Source: Thermohalobaculum sp039027855 | GTDB lineage: Bacteria > Pseudomonadota > Alphaproteobacteria > Rhodobacterales > Rhodobacteraceae | Direction of reading: 5' to 3' | NCBI GenBank assembly: GCA_039027855.1 | Contig: JBCCJI010000006.1 | Span: forward strand, 114,066 to 178,065 | Length of the DNA stretch: 64,000 bases | In this document: one piece after another, positions 5,952-16,650 of the stretch | Layout: every line of letters starts with the position of its first letter | Numbering within the stretch: the stretch's first letter is position 1 | Position numbers and translations under genes: made by a program | The notes under the pieces: generated by a model | Told to the model about the DNA's origin: nothing | Databases searched by the model: none | Seen by the model: only the letters and a program-made list of their open reading frames with translations

Positions 5952-8843
5952 TTACTCCGCGGCGATGCGGCCCTTGGCAGCGAGGATATCGCGCAGGTAG
6001 CGGCCGGTGTGGCTTTCGGCGACGCCGGTCAGATCCTCGGGTGTGCCGGTGCCAATGATCCGCCCGCCGCCGTCGCCGCCTTCGGGGCCCAGATCGACCA
6101 GCCAGTCGGCCACCTTGATGACATCCAGGTTGTGCTCGATCACCACGACGGTGTTGCCGGCATCGACGAGCGCCTGCAGCACCTCGAGCAGTTTCTTCAC
6201 ATCCTCGAAATGCAGGCCGGTGGTCGGCTCGTCGAGGATATAGAGCGTCTGGCCGGTCGCCTTGCGAGCCAGTTCGCGCGACAGCTTCACCCGCTGCGCC
6301 TCACCACCCGACAGCGTCGTCGCCTGCTGGCCGATCTTGATGTAGCCGAGGCCCACCTCGTTCAGCGTCGCCAGCTTGTCGCGGATCATCGGGATCGCGT
6401 CGAAGAAGGTCACGCCCTCCTCCACCGTCATCTCCAGCACATCGGCGATGGATTTGCCGCGGTATTTGATCTCCAGCGTCTCGCGATTGTAGCGCTGGCC
6501 GTTGCAGGTCTCGCAGGTGACGTAGACATCGGGCAGGAAGTGCATCTCCACCTTGATGACGCCGTCGCCCTGGCAGGCCTCGCAGCGCCCGCCTTTGACG
6601 TTGAAACTGAAGCGGCCGGGGGCATAGCCGCGGGCCTTCGATTCAGGCAGGCCGGCGAACCAGTCGCGGATCGGGCCGAAGGCGCCGGTATAGGTCGCGG
6701 GGTTCGAGCGCGGCGTGCGGCCGATGGGCGACTGGTCGATGTCGATCACCTTGTCGCAGTACTCAAGCCCGCGGACGGTGCGGCAGGGCGCCGGCTGCTG
6801 TCGTGCGCCGTTCAGGCGGTTCGCCGCGTGCTTGTACAGCGTCTCGTTGATCAGCGTCGACTTGCCCGAGCCGGAGACACCCGTGATGCAGGTCAGCGTG
6901 CCGATGGGGATCTCGAGGTCGACATCCTGCAGGTTGTTGCCGCTGGCGCCCTCCACCGTGATCCATTTCTTGCCGGGGCGCCGCCGCTCGGCCGGGATGG
7001 CGATCTCACGCTTGCCGAGCAGGTACTCGCCGGTCACCGACCCGTCGGTATGCGCAACCTCGTGCGGCGTGCCCTCGGCGATGACGCGCCCGCCGCGCAC
7101 GCCGGCACCCGGCCCGATGTCGAGGAGATAGTCCGCCTCGCGCATCGCCTCTTCGTCATGCTCGACCACGATGACGGTGTTGCCCTGGTCGCGCAGTCCC
7201 TTGAGCGAGCCCAACAGGCGACCGTTGTCGCGCTGGTGCAGGCCGATGGAGGGCTCGTCGAGGACATAGAGCACGCCGGTCAGGCCCGAGCCGATCTGGC
7301 TGGCCAGCCGGATCCGCTGGCTCTCACCGCCCGAGAGCGTGCCCGACCCGCGGGCCATGGTCAGGTAATCGAGGCCGACATCCACGAGGAAGCCCAGCCG
7401 CTCGCGGATCTCTTTGAGGATGGCCTTGGCGATCTGCTGTTTCTGCGGGCTCAGATCGTCGAGCACGCCAAGCGCCCAGTCCCGGGCCTCGCGGATCGGC
7501 ATCTCGGTGATGTGGCCGATATGTTTGTCGCCGATCTTCACACAAAGCGCCTCCTGGCGGAGGCGATGGCCGCCGCAGGTCGCGCAGGGGCGCTTAGCCT
7601 GATAGCGCTCGAACTCCTCACGGATCATGTTGCTCTCGGTCTCGCGCCAGCGGCGATCCATGTTGGGCAACACACCCTCGAAGGTGCGCGCGACCGAATA
7701 GACCCGGCCGCCGTCGTCAAAGCGGAATTTGATCTTCTCAGAGCCCGAGCCGTAGAGCATCAGGTCCTGCACCTTCTTGGGCAGTTTGCGCCACGGCGTG
7801 GTCGGCGAGAACTCGTAATGCGTGGCCAGCGCGTCGAGCGTCTGCTTGAAGACCGGTGTCTTCGACTTGGCCCAGGGCGCGATGGCCCCTTCGGCCAGGC
7901 TGATGCTGTCGTCGGGCACCACGAGCTTGGGATCGAAGAAGAACTCGTGGCCAAGCCCGTCGCAGTCGGGGCAGGCGCCAAAAGGGGCATTGAACGAGAA
8001 CAGCCGCGGTTCGATCTCGGCGATGGTAAAGCCTGAGACCGGGCAGGCGAACTTCTCGCTGAAGGTGATGCGCTCGGGCTCGGGGTCGGGGGCGTCTTCG
8101 GGCGCGTCATCTGGCTTGACCGGCGCCGTCTCGATGATCGCGATACCGTCGGCCAGCGTCAGCGCGGTGGTGAAGCTGTCGGCGAGGCGGGTCTCCAGCC
8201 CCTCCTTCACCACCAGGCGGTCGACCACCACGTGGATGTTGTGGCGCAGCTTCTTGTCGAGCGTCGGCACGTCGTCGAGCTCGTAGAACTGCCCGTCGAT
8301 CTTGACCCGCTGGTAGCCCTGTTTGCGCAGGTCCAGCATTTCCTTGCGGTACTCGCCCTTACGGTCGCGCACGATGGGCGCGAGCAGATAGGCGCGCGTC
8401 CCCTCCGCCATCTCCATCACGCGGTCAACCATGTCGCTGACCTGCTGCGCCTCGATCGGCAGGCCGGTCGTGGGGCTGTAGGGCGTGCCGGCGCGGGCGA
8501 AGAGCAGGCGAAGGTAGTCGTAGATCTCGGTGACGGTGCCGACGGTCGAGCGCGGGTTCTTCGATGTTGTCTTCTGCTCGATCGAGATGGCCGGGCTCAG
8601 CCCTTCGATATGATCGACATCGGGCTTCTCCATCATCTGCAGGAACTGGCGCGCATAGGCCGAGAGGCTCTCGACATAGCGGCGCTGGCCTTCCGCATAG
8701 ATGGTATCGAAGGCGAGCGAGGACTTGCCCGAGCCCGACAGCCCGGTGATCACCGTCAGGCTGTTGCGCGGAATGTCGACATCGACACCCTTGAGATTGT
8801 GCTCGCGCGCGCCGCGCACCGAGAGGTGCTTCAATTCCGCCAT
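5952..8843 (-). CDS. uvrA: Excinuclease ABC subunit A
   Basis: DNA-damage recognition ATPase of nucleotide excision repair; the UvrA dimer loads UvrB at lesions. At 963 aa it has the family length. Two ABC ATPase modules are visible: Walker A GLSGSGKSSLAFDT near residue 34, LSGGESQRIRLASQIG and VLDEPSIGLHQRD in the first; GVSGSGKSTLINET, TLSGGEAQRVKLSRELA and ILDEPTTGLHFEDV in the second. Zinc-binding cysteine pairs are present (CPDCDGLGHEF; CEACQGDG with CETCNGQRYN). The start (MAELKHLSVRGAREHNL) matches the family. Damage-inducible control is typical of uvrA, but I did not find a clear SOS box upstream. Confidence 0.98.
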   Translation of the reverse strand: MAELKHLSVRGAREHNLKGVDVDIPRNSLTVITGLSGSGKSSLAFDTIYAEGQRRYVESLSAYARQFLQMMEKPDVDHIEGLSPAISIEQKTTSKNPRSTVGTVTEIYDYLRLLFARAGTPYSPTTGLPIEAQQVSDMVDRVMEMAEGTRAYLLAPIVRDRKGEYRKEMLDLRKQGYQRVKIDGQFYELDDVPTLDKKLRHNIHVVVDRLVVKEGLETRLADSFTTALTLADGIAIIETAPVKPDDAPEDAPDPEPERITFSEKFACPVSGFTIAEIEPRLFSFNAPFGACPDCDGLGHEFFFDPKLVVPDDSISLAEGAIAPWAKSKTPVFKQTLDALATHYEFSPTTPWRKLPKKVQDLMLYGSGSEKIKFRFDDGGRVYSVARTFEGVLPNMDRRWRETESNMIREEFERYQAKRPCATCGGHRLRQEALCVKIGDKHIGHITEMPIREARDWALGVLDDLSPQKQQIAKAILKEIRERLGFLVDVGLDYLTMARGSGTLSGGESQRIRLASQIGSGLTGVLYVLDEPSIGLHQRDNGRLLGSLKGLRDQGNTVIVVEHDEEAMREADYLLDIGPGAGVRGGRVIAEGTPHEVAHTDGSVTGEYLLGKREIAIPAERRRPGKKWITVEGASGNNLQDVDLEIPIGTLTCITGVSGSGKSTLINETLYKHAANRLNGARQQPAPCRTVRGLEYCDKVIDIDQSPIGRTPRSNPATYTGAFGPIRDWFAGLPESKARGYAPGRFSFNVKGGRCEACQGDGVIKVEMHFLPDVYVTCETCNGQRYNRETLEIKYRGKSIADVLEMTVEEGVTFFDAIPMIRDKLATLNEVGLGYIKIGQQATTLSGGEAQRVKLSRELARKATGQTLYILDEPTTGLHFEDVKKLLEVLQALVDAGNTVVVIEHNLDVIKVADWLVDLGPEGGDGGGRIIGTGTPEDLTGVAESHTGRYLRDILAAKGRIAAE

Positions 8844-9036
8844 CGCCGCTCGAATCCCTCACCGCTTGACCAAGTCCATGACCTAGCAGGACGGGCCGGG
8901 TTTGCGAGTCAGCGAATGAGAACAAAACACGAAAGTATGAGCAGCGTGCGAACGTGTCCAACGGGGTCTGGAAGGACCGTGCGGCGCCCGGCCGCAGGTG
9001 CTCAACGGCGCGGCCGGGCGCGGGGTCAGCAGACTG

Positions 9037-9480
9037 TCAGAACCGCTCCGCCGCGACGATCCGGCCCGAGCGGCGCGAGATGCGGAAGGCGAAGTCTCGC
9101 CCGTTGCGCCGCGCGAAGGCGTCGAAGCCCCGGCCGCGGCGGTCGATATCGATGCGGCGGAAGCCAAGATCGCGTAGCCCGTAGCGGATTTCGCGACGGG
9201 ACTGGCCGACAAAGCGGCCCTCAAGCCGGCGTTCGATCCGCTCCTCGCGGAACTTGCGCTTTGCATGACGCAGGAAGCGATCGTCGCGGTAGACCGGGCC
9301 CTCGTAATTGTCGCGCGTGAAGAAGATGGCGCCGTTGTCGAAGCGCAGACCGATGCGGACGTCCGCGAGATGGACCCGGGCCGCGCTTCGGTTATCGGCG
9401 GCCTCGGCAGAGGTCATGGGCAGGCCGCTCAACGGCAGGGCAAGCGCTGCGGCGGCGGCGATCATGAACAGGCGGGTCAT
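9037..9480 (-). CDS. Small exported protein, PepSY-like C-terminus
   Basis: Protein of 147 aa. Residues 1-28 form a clear signal peptide (MIAAAAALALPLSGLPMTSAEA, cleaved after AEA or EAA), so a periplasmic location is expected. The mature part is very rich in Arg (KRKFREERIERRLEGRF). It ends in a segment, VRYGLRDLGFRRIDIDRRG-like with GRDFAFRISRRSGRIV, that resembles one PepSY-type alpha/beta unit found in small periplasmic proteins of this order. No catalytic motif is visible. It lies 193 bp upstream of uvrA on the same strand and is divergent from lrgA. Function unknown. Confidence 0.75.
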   Translation of the reverse strand: MTRLFMIAAAAALALPLSGLPMTSAEAADNRSAARVHLADVRIGLRFDNGAIFFTRDNYEGPVYRDDRFLRHAKRKFREERIERRLEGRFVGQSRREIRYGLRDLGFRRIDIDRRGRGFDAFARRNGRDFAFRISRRSGRIVAAERF

Positions 9481-9652
9481 GGTGGTCTCCCTCTTCCCGG
9501 TGGTCTCGTGTCACTCAACGGCGCCCCGCTGGCGTTCCGTTGCGAAAGGCCTATCGCCGGGCAGTCACGCCGCATGACAGGCTGGTGATCGGTCGCCCAC
9601 CGTCCGTCGTCGACGCTGTGGCCGGCCCTGATAGGTGCCTCCGGAGTCCGCC

Positions 9653-10051
9653 ATGGTTTTCTTCCTCACCCTCATCCTCGGCTGCCAGCTGATCGGCGAG
9701 CTTGCCGTGGCCGCGATCGGCCTGCCGCTGCCCGGCCCTGTGCTCGGGATGGTGCTGCTCTTCGCCGGGCTCTGTATCGGCGGTCTGCCAGATGACCTGG
9801 CGCGGGTCGGCGACACGCTCCTTGCCAATCTGTCGCTGCTGTTCGTGCCGGCGGGCGTGGGCGTCATGCTGCATGCGGGGCTGCTGGGCCGCGACTGGCT
9901 ACCGCTGCTGGGCGCGCTGGTCGGCTCCACCCTGGTGACGGTGCTGGTGACGGGCATGGTCATGGCACGGCTTGGCCGTGGCGCGTCCGGCGCCGGGGCG
10001 GGTGAGCAGGCGCGTGACGACGACGGCGATAGCCTGGCGGGGCCGCGCTGA
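9653..10051 (+). CDS. lrgA: CidA/LrgA family membrane protein
   Basis: Holin-like integral membrane protein of 132 aa, partner of the LrgB homologue that follows. The CidA/LrgA family has been linked to control of murein hydrolase release and to small-metabolite transport; which applies here is unknown. Four hydrophobic segments are visible: FLTLILGCQLIGEL, GPVLGMVLLFAGLC, LSLLFVPAGVGVML and GALVGSTLVTVLVTGMVM. LPLPGPVLGM and FVPAGVGVM are family signatures. The ATG at 9653 is preferred over an upstream GTG because CCGGAG lies about 7 nt before it. The stop overlaps the lrgB start by one base (TGATG), indicating translational coupling. Confidence 0.92.
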   Translation: MVFFLTLILGCQLIGELAVAAIGLPLPGPVLGMVLLFAGLCIGGLPDDLARVGDTLLANLSLLFVPAGVGVMLHAGLLGRDWLPLLGALVGSTLVTVLVTGMVMARLGRGASGAGAGEQARDDDGDSLAGPR

Positions 10052-10812
10052 TGGAGATCACCATCGTCGGCCCGAACGTCACGGGCGATATCGGCGGCGA
10101 ACTGCGCGATGTCTGGGTCTATCTGGCCCGCGATCCGCTGCTGCACCTGACGCTGACGCTGGCGGCCTATCAAGTCGGCAGCTGGATCTACCGCAGGGCC
10201 GGGCTGAACCCGCTTTGTAACCCGGTGCTGATCGCCGTGGTGCTGGTGGTCGCGGGGCTCAGCCTGACGGCCACGAGCTACGACACCTATTTCGACGGCG
10301 CGCAGTTCGTGCATTTCCTGCTAGGGCCGGCGACGGTGGCGCTGGCGATCCCGCTTTACCGCCAGATCGGGCGGCTGAAGCGCGATGCGCTGGCGGTGAT
10401 CGCGGCCATCGTGACGGGGGCGACCGCCGCCTCGGCCAGTGCGGTGGGCATCGGCTGGCTGCTGGGTGCGGGGCGCGACACGCTGATCGCGCTGGCGCCC
10501 AAATCGGTGACCGCGCCAGTGGCGATGGGCATCACTGAGGCGCTGGGCGGCCTCCCCTCGCTGACGGCGGTGCTGGTAATCCTGACCGGGATTATCGGCG
10601 CGATGATCGGCCCGCCGCTGATGGATGCGATCGGCATCCGCGACTGGGCGGCGCGGGGGCTTGCCATGGGGACTGCGAGCCACGGCATCGGCACGGCGCG
10701 GGCGCTGCAGGTCGACCCGGTGGCTGGCGCCTTTGCCGGGCTCGCGATGGGGCTAAACGCGCTGGTTACGGCGGCCCTCCTGCCGGTGCTGGCGCGCCTG
10801 CTGATCGACTAA
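10051..10812 (+). CDS. lrgB: LrgB family membrane protein
   Basis: Integral membrane protein of 253 aa, LrgB family, encoded with and overlapping lrgA. Several hydrophobic helices are visible (LIAVVLVVAGLSL, FLLGPATVALAIPLY, AVIAAIVTGATAASASAVGI, LTAVLVILTGIIGAMIGPPL and a C-terminal FAGLAMGLNALVTAALLPVL). Family signatures are FLLGPATVALAIPLY and APKSVTAPVAMGI. GTASHGIGTARAL is also typical near the end. LrgA and LrgB act together at the inner membrane. Repeat copy 2 begins only 5 nt after the stop codon. Confidence 0.94.
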   Translation: MEITIVGPNVTGDIGGELRDVWVYLARDPLLHLTLTLAAYQVGSWIYRRAGLNPLCNPVLIAVVLVVAGLSLTATSYDTYFDGAQFVHFLLGPATVALAIPLYRQIGRLKRDALAVIAAIVTGATAASASAVGIGWLLGAGRDTLIALAPKSVTAPVAMGITEALGGLPSLTAVLVILTGIIGAMIGPPLMDAIGIRDWAARGLAMGTASHGIGTARALQVDPVAGAFAGLAMGLNALVTAALLPVLARLLID

Positions 10813-10817
10813 ACGGA

Positions 10818-11013
10818 ATCGCGGCTGGTCGCCGCGATGCTGGTTGCAGGTGTGCCAGGTGCTGCTGGTGCCGGGGCAGGGTTGGGCATCGCTTTCCTGG
10901 CTGGGGAGAAGCCCGAGGGGGCTTCTGTGCGAGCGTGTCCGAAGGCCGGGGCGCTGTCCAAGGTCAAGCGGGCTTCGCCCGTCGCTGGCGCGAACCTTGA
11001 CCCGCCCCGGCCT
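10818..11013 (+). repeat. Three-hairpin intergenic repeat, copy 2
   Basis: Hairpin 1 ATCGCGGC-TGGTC-GCCGCGAT (10818-10838), identical to copy 1. Hairpin 2 AGAAGCCC/GGGCTTCT (10907-10926) after GGCTGGGG. Hairpin 3 has an outer 11-bp perfect stem AGGCCGGGGCG/CGCCCCGGCCT (10943-10953/11003-11013). Its middle stem is GTC(C)AAGGT/ACCTTGAC with one bulged C, and its inner stem is CGGGC-TTC-GCCCG-like. Outer-arm sequence differs from copy 1 but pairing is kept. It lies between lrgB and ssb, so it may sit in the ssb upstream region. Confidence 0.9.
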
Positions 11014-11094
11014 CCGGGCTGTGCGATATCATTGTCGGGCGGGGGCGGGGTGATTAGGGTCGCGGCCGGAAAAGTTCAGCACGAGGCAGGGACG

Positions 11095-11634
11095 ATGGCA
11101 GGCAGCGTCAACAAGGTCATCCTGATCGGCAATCTCGGTGCCGATCCCGAGGTCAGGTCGTTCCAGAACGGCGGGCAGGTCTGCAACCTCTCGGTCGCGA
11201 CCTCCGAGCGCTGGCGCGATCGCAACAGCGGCGAGAACCGCGAGAAGACCGAGTGGCACCGCGTGGCGATCTTCAACGAAAACCTGGTGCGGTTGGCGCA
11301 GCAATACCTGCGCAAAGGTTCGAAGGTCTATCTGGAGGGCCAGCTTGAGACCCGGAAATGGCAGGATCAGAACGGGCAAGACAAATACACGACCGAGGTC
11401 GTGCTGCGGCCCTATCGCGGCGAGATGACGTTTCTTGATGGCCGCGACGGCGCCCAGGGATCGATGGGCGGCGGTGGCGGGCGCCAGATGGAGGACCAGC
11501 GCGGCGGCTATGGCGGTGGCGGCCCCTCGGGCGGCGGCATGGACAGTGGCATGGGCGGCGGCGCCGGAGGGGGCCAGGGCGGCGGCGGCCGGGGTGGCTT
11601 TGGCAGCGATCTCGATGACGAGATCCCGTTCTGA
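11095..11634 (+). CDS. ssb: Single-stranded DNA-binding protein
   Basis: Binds single-stranded DNA in replication, recombination and repair. At 179 aa, the N-terminal OB fold (MAGSVNKVILIGNLGADPEV, TSERWRDRNSGENREKTEWH, QYLRKGSKVYLEGQLETRKWQ) covers residues 1-115. A Gly-rich linker and the acidic tip DLDDEIPF, which recruits partner proteins, follow. The frame is open far upstream through repeat copy 2, but the ATG at 11095 gives the conserved N-terminus and has GGCAGGGACG before it. The stop overlaps the start of the DUF3144 gene (TGATG), so the two are probably co-translated. Confidence 0.97.
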   Translation: MAGSVNKVILIGNLGADPEVRSFQNGGQVCNLSVATSERWRDRNSGENREKTEWHRVAIFNENLVRLAQQYLRKGSKVYLEGQLETRKWQDQNGQDKYTTEVVLRPYRGEMTFLDGRDGAQGSMGGGGGRQMEDQRGGYGGGGPSGGGMDSGMGGGAGGGQGGGGRGGFGSDLDDEIPF

Positions 11635-11984
11635 TGAAGCGCTTTCAGATGCCGCCGGACGCTGCGGCCCCATCGGAGCCCGAACCCGAGCCTCAGCCCG
11701 ACACCGGCCCGACGAACGCCACCATGACGGGTGAGGAGAGCGCGGCCTTCTTCGCCCTGGCCGACCAGTTCCTCGCCATCGCCAATGAGGCGGCCGGGCG
11801 GTCGGGACCCGGCCGTGTCTCGGCCGCGATGATGTTCGCCTGCGCGAGGTTCAACGCCTTCACCGCCCAGACCCAGGGCCTTGGCGGCGGCACGGTGGAC
11901 GAGGGCGCGGTGAAGTATTTCCGCGACGAATACGAAAAGATGCTGCGCGAGAACCTGGGCCAGACCCTGATCTCGAAGGAGTGA
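11634..11984 (+). CDS. DUF3144 family protein
   Basis: Small acidic cytoplasmic protein of 116 aa, no signal peptide. After a Pro/Glu-rich N-terminus (residues 1-30), the rest fits my recollection of DUF3144: FFALADQFLAIANE, VSAAMMFACARFNAF and AVKYFRDEYEKMLRENL. The family function is unknown. It overlaps the ssb stop by one base and is 6 nt upstream of the SUMF1-domain gene, so it sits in a tight cluster with ssb. The start is set by the overlap. Confidence 0.78.
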   Translation: MKRFQMPPDAAAPSEPEPEPQPDTGPTNATMTGEESAAFFALADQFLAIANEAAGRSGPGRVSAAMMFACARFNAFTAQTQGLGGGTVDEGAVKYFRDEYEKMLRENLGQTLISKE

Positions 11985-11990
11985 ACGGCA

Positions 11991-12941
11991 ATGCGCTGGC
12001 GTGTGGCCAAGAACAGTATCGTCGCCTCTACGATGATGGCCCTTGCTGTAGGCTGGCATGCAGCGTTGGCCGAGCCGCTGGAGACATTCCGGGACTGCGA
12101 TGTCTGCCCCGAGATGGTTGCGCTGCCGCTTGGTGACTTCGCTATGGGCTCGAAGCCCAACGAAGTGCGGCGGCGTTGGTTCCCGTCCGATCCGCGGCTC
12201 ATCTACCGCATAGACGATCCCTGGTTCAGCGATCTCAATGAATTACCACGACATGCCGTGACGGTAGACGTGCCCATCGCCCTAGGTGTAAACGAGGTTA
12301 CCTACGACCAGTGGATGGCCTGTGTCGGGGGAGGCGGCTGCAACGGTTACGTGCCGCCGGACACCGTCCATACTCAGAACACCGTGCATCAAGTTGGCGG
12401 CAACCACCCGGTGCTCTCGGTCTCACTGCTCGATGCCCTGGCCTATGTCGATTGGCTGAACGCCAAGCTCGGCAGCGAGAGCTATCGCCTGCCGACCGAG
12501 GCGGAATGGGAGTACGCCGCCCGTGCAGGCACGGACACGCGCTTTGCGCAGGGCGATGAGGTTACTTTCGACCAGGTGAATTTCAGCGGGATCATGACGG
12601 CGATCATGCTGGATCTCGATGCCGATCTGTGGGGGTCTCGCATGCGGCCGGTCCCGGTGGACGAGATGGACGCCGCCAACCCCTGGGGCCTGCGTCACAT
12701 GTCTGGCAACGCCCACGAACTGACATCCTCGTGCTACACTGCGGATGGCTACGACGAATGGGCCACGACAAGTCGCTGGCTCGAGGAAGCCAAGGGGCCT
12801 TTGTGCGACGGCGTCTCCATCCGCGGCGGATCGGCACTAAACGGGATGAATGAGACGCGCGTCGCTCGGAGAGTAGGCGGCCCCCCGAAGTTTCGCGGCG
12901 TATTTGGCGGCTTTCGCGTGGCGAAGCAGCTGCGTCCGTGA
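11991..12941 (+). CDS. SUMF1/FGE-sulfatase-domain protein, exported
   Basis: Protein of 316 aa. Residues 1-27 look like a signal peptide (IVASTMMALAVGWHAALAEP), so it is probably periplasmic. The remainder is a formylglycine-generating-enzyme-like (SUMF1) domain: CDVCPEMVALPLGDFAMGS, then VNEVTYDQWMACV, NHPVLSVSLLDALAYVDWLN, YRLPTEAEWEYAARAGTDT, GLRHMSGNAHELTS and RGGSALNGMNETRVARR with GGFRVAK. The catalytic cysteine pair of true FGE should lie just after RGGS; here the residues are A, L, N, G, M, N, E, T. It is therefore unlikely to oxidise sulfatase cysteines. AAGGAG lies upstream of the start. It belongs to the ssb cluster and is followed by a lipoprotein gene. Confidence 0.88.
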   Translation: MRWRVAKNSIVASTMMALAVGWHAALAEPLETFRDCDVCPEMVALPLGDFAMGSKPNEVRRRWFPSDPRLIYRIDDPWFSDLNELPRHAVTVDVPIALGVNEVTYDQWMACVGGGGCNGYVPPDTVHTQNTVHQVGGNHPVLSVSLLDALAYVDWLNAKLGSESYRLPTEAEWEYAARAGTDTRFAQGDEVTFDQVNFSGIMTAIMLDLDADLWGSRMRPVPVDEMDAANPWGLRHMSGNAHELTSSCYTADGYDEWATTSRWLEEAKGPLCDGVSIRGGSALNGMNETRVARRVGGPPKFRGVFGGFRVAKQLRP

Positions 12942-12963
12942 GGCAGATCACGCTGGCCGATGC

Positions 12964-13416
12964 ATGCAATGCAAAAACGCATTGCCCATTGTCCTGATGC
13001 CTTCGTACCTCGGGCGCGCCATGATCTTTTTCCTGTCGGCGATCGCTCTGTCGGGCTGCGGCGCCTGGTGTTCGGCGCCGAACTGCGGGCCGGGCAGGCA
13101 GGCTGCGGACGACGTGCGCCTGATCGCGGGGCTCATGCAGGCTCCGGCCAAGCCTATGCCGGACCTCGAAACGCTGTTTGACGCGCCGCTGCCTATCGAA
13201 TTGCCCTCAGGCGCCGTTCTGAGCTCTGATCAGCGCTCCGAGGGTCTCTACCTGCTCGACATCGCCAACACACCGCCAGTGACAGTGCAGTACTGGCTGT
13301 CTGGAGGACCGAGTAACCGAAAGCCACGACTTGAGTTTGACTACTATTGGCTGGGTACCCTCAGCTGGTGCTTATGGTCCCTGCCAGAGCAACGTTGGCT
13401 GTGCATCGACCGTTGA
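12964..13416 (+). CDS. Putative lipoprotein
   Basis: About 150 aa; I do not recognise the family. A hydrophobic stretch MIFFLSAIALSGCGAWC contains the lipobox LSGC, so an acylated outer-membrane or inner-membrane lipoprotein is expected. The mature part has further Cys residues (SAPNCGPG; SWCLW; RWLCIDR) and aromatic segments, e.g. LEFDYYWLGTLSWC. Start choice is uncertain: ATGs at 12964, 12997 and 13021 are in frame and none has a strong ribosome-binding site; 12964 follows the SUMF1-gene stop by 22 nt. Base composition is less GC-biased than that of gyrA. It may act with the SUMF1-domain protein, which is inference from adjacency only. Confidence 0.6.
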   Translation: MQCKNALPIVLMPSYLGRAMIFFLSAIALSGCGAWCSAPNCGPGRQAADDVRLIAGLMQAPAKPMPDLETLFDAPLPIELPSGAVLSSDQRSEGLYLLDIANTPPVTVQYWLSGGPSNRKPRLEFDYYWLGTLSWCLWSLPEQRWLCIDR

Positions 13417-13570
13417 CGGCGGTGTGGAGCCCGTACCAACTGCCCGCAAAATCGCGCGTTGGAAGCGCGTTCCGCCCCCATATCTCGCGTCTGGCGTTGC
13501 TCCATCGGAGGCTCCCGTTCTATAAGATCGGACAGGTCAAATGGGGCGCGAAAACCCCTGGAGGGACGCC

Positions 13571-16345
<2,775 letters not shown>

Positions 16346-16355
16346 GCCACACGGT

Positions 16356-16573
16356 ATCGCGGCTGGTCGCCGCGATGCGTCTTACGGGGGTGCGGCCTGC
16401 CGGTACCTCGATTGTCGCCGAAACGCCTGTGCCAGGTGGTTGCCCACGCATTTTTGGCTGGGGAGAAGCCCCGAGGGGGCTTCAGTGTGAGCGTTTTGCG
16501 GGGGGCTGGCGCGTCAAGGGCAAGCGGGCTTTGCCCGTCGCGTGCCGCCACCCTTGACCCGCCCGCCCCCCGC
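16356..16573 (+). repeat. Three-hairpin intergenic repeat, copy 3
   Basis: Hairpin 1 ATCGCGGC-TGGTC-GCCGCGAT (16356-16376). Hairpin 2 GAAGCCCC-GAG-GGGGCTTC (16465-16483) preceded by GGCTGGGG. Hairpin 3: outer arms 16498-16510/16561-16573, 12 of 13 positions paired. Middle arms GTCAAGGG/CCCTTGAC (16513-16520/16551-16558) have a compensatory change from copy 1. The inner stem is CGGGC-TTT-GCCCG. It lies 10 nt after the gyrA stop and before the convergent hydrolase gene. Confidence 0.92.
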
Positions 16574-16650
16574 TTTTCGGTCGCCCATGCAGAGCAACTG
16601 GGCGGGCGCTGGCAGGGACGCCTTGAGGGTGACGGCCAAGTCCTCGGCGC

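Noticed and set aside
5892..8036. 714-aa open frame on the + strand across uvrA
   Set aside because: It is antisense to a complete, motif-rich uvrA; GC-rich coding strands often leave a long open mirror frame. Its translation has no motif and no ribosome-binding site.
10837..11094. N-terminal extension of ssb through repeat copy 2
   Set aside because: The conserved SSB start MAGSVNKV lies at 11095 and the upstream frame is only the repeat element read through.
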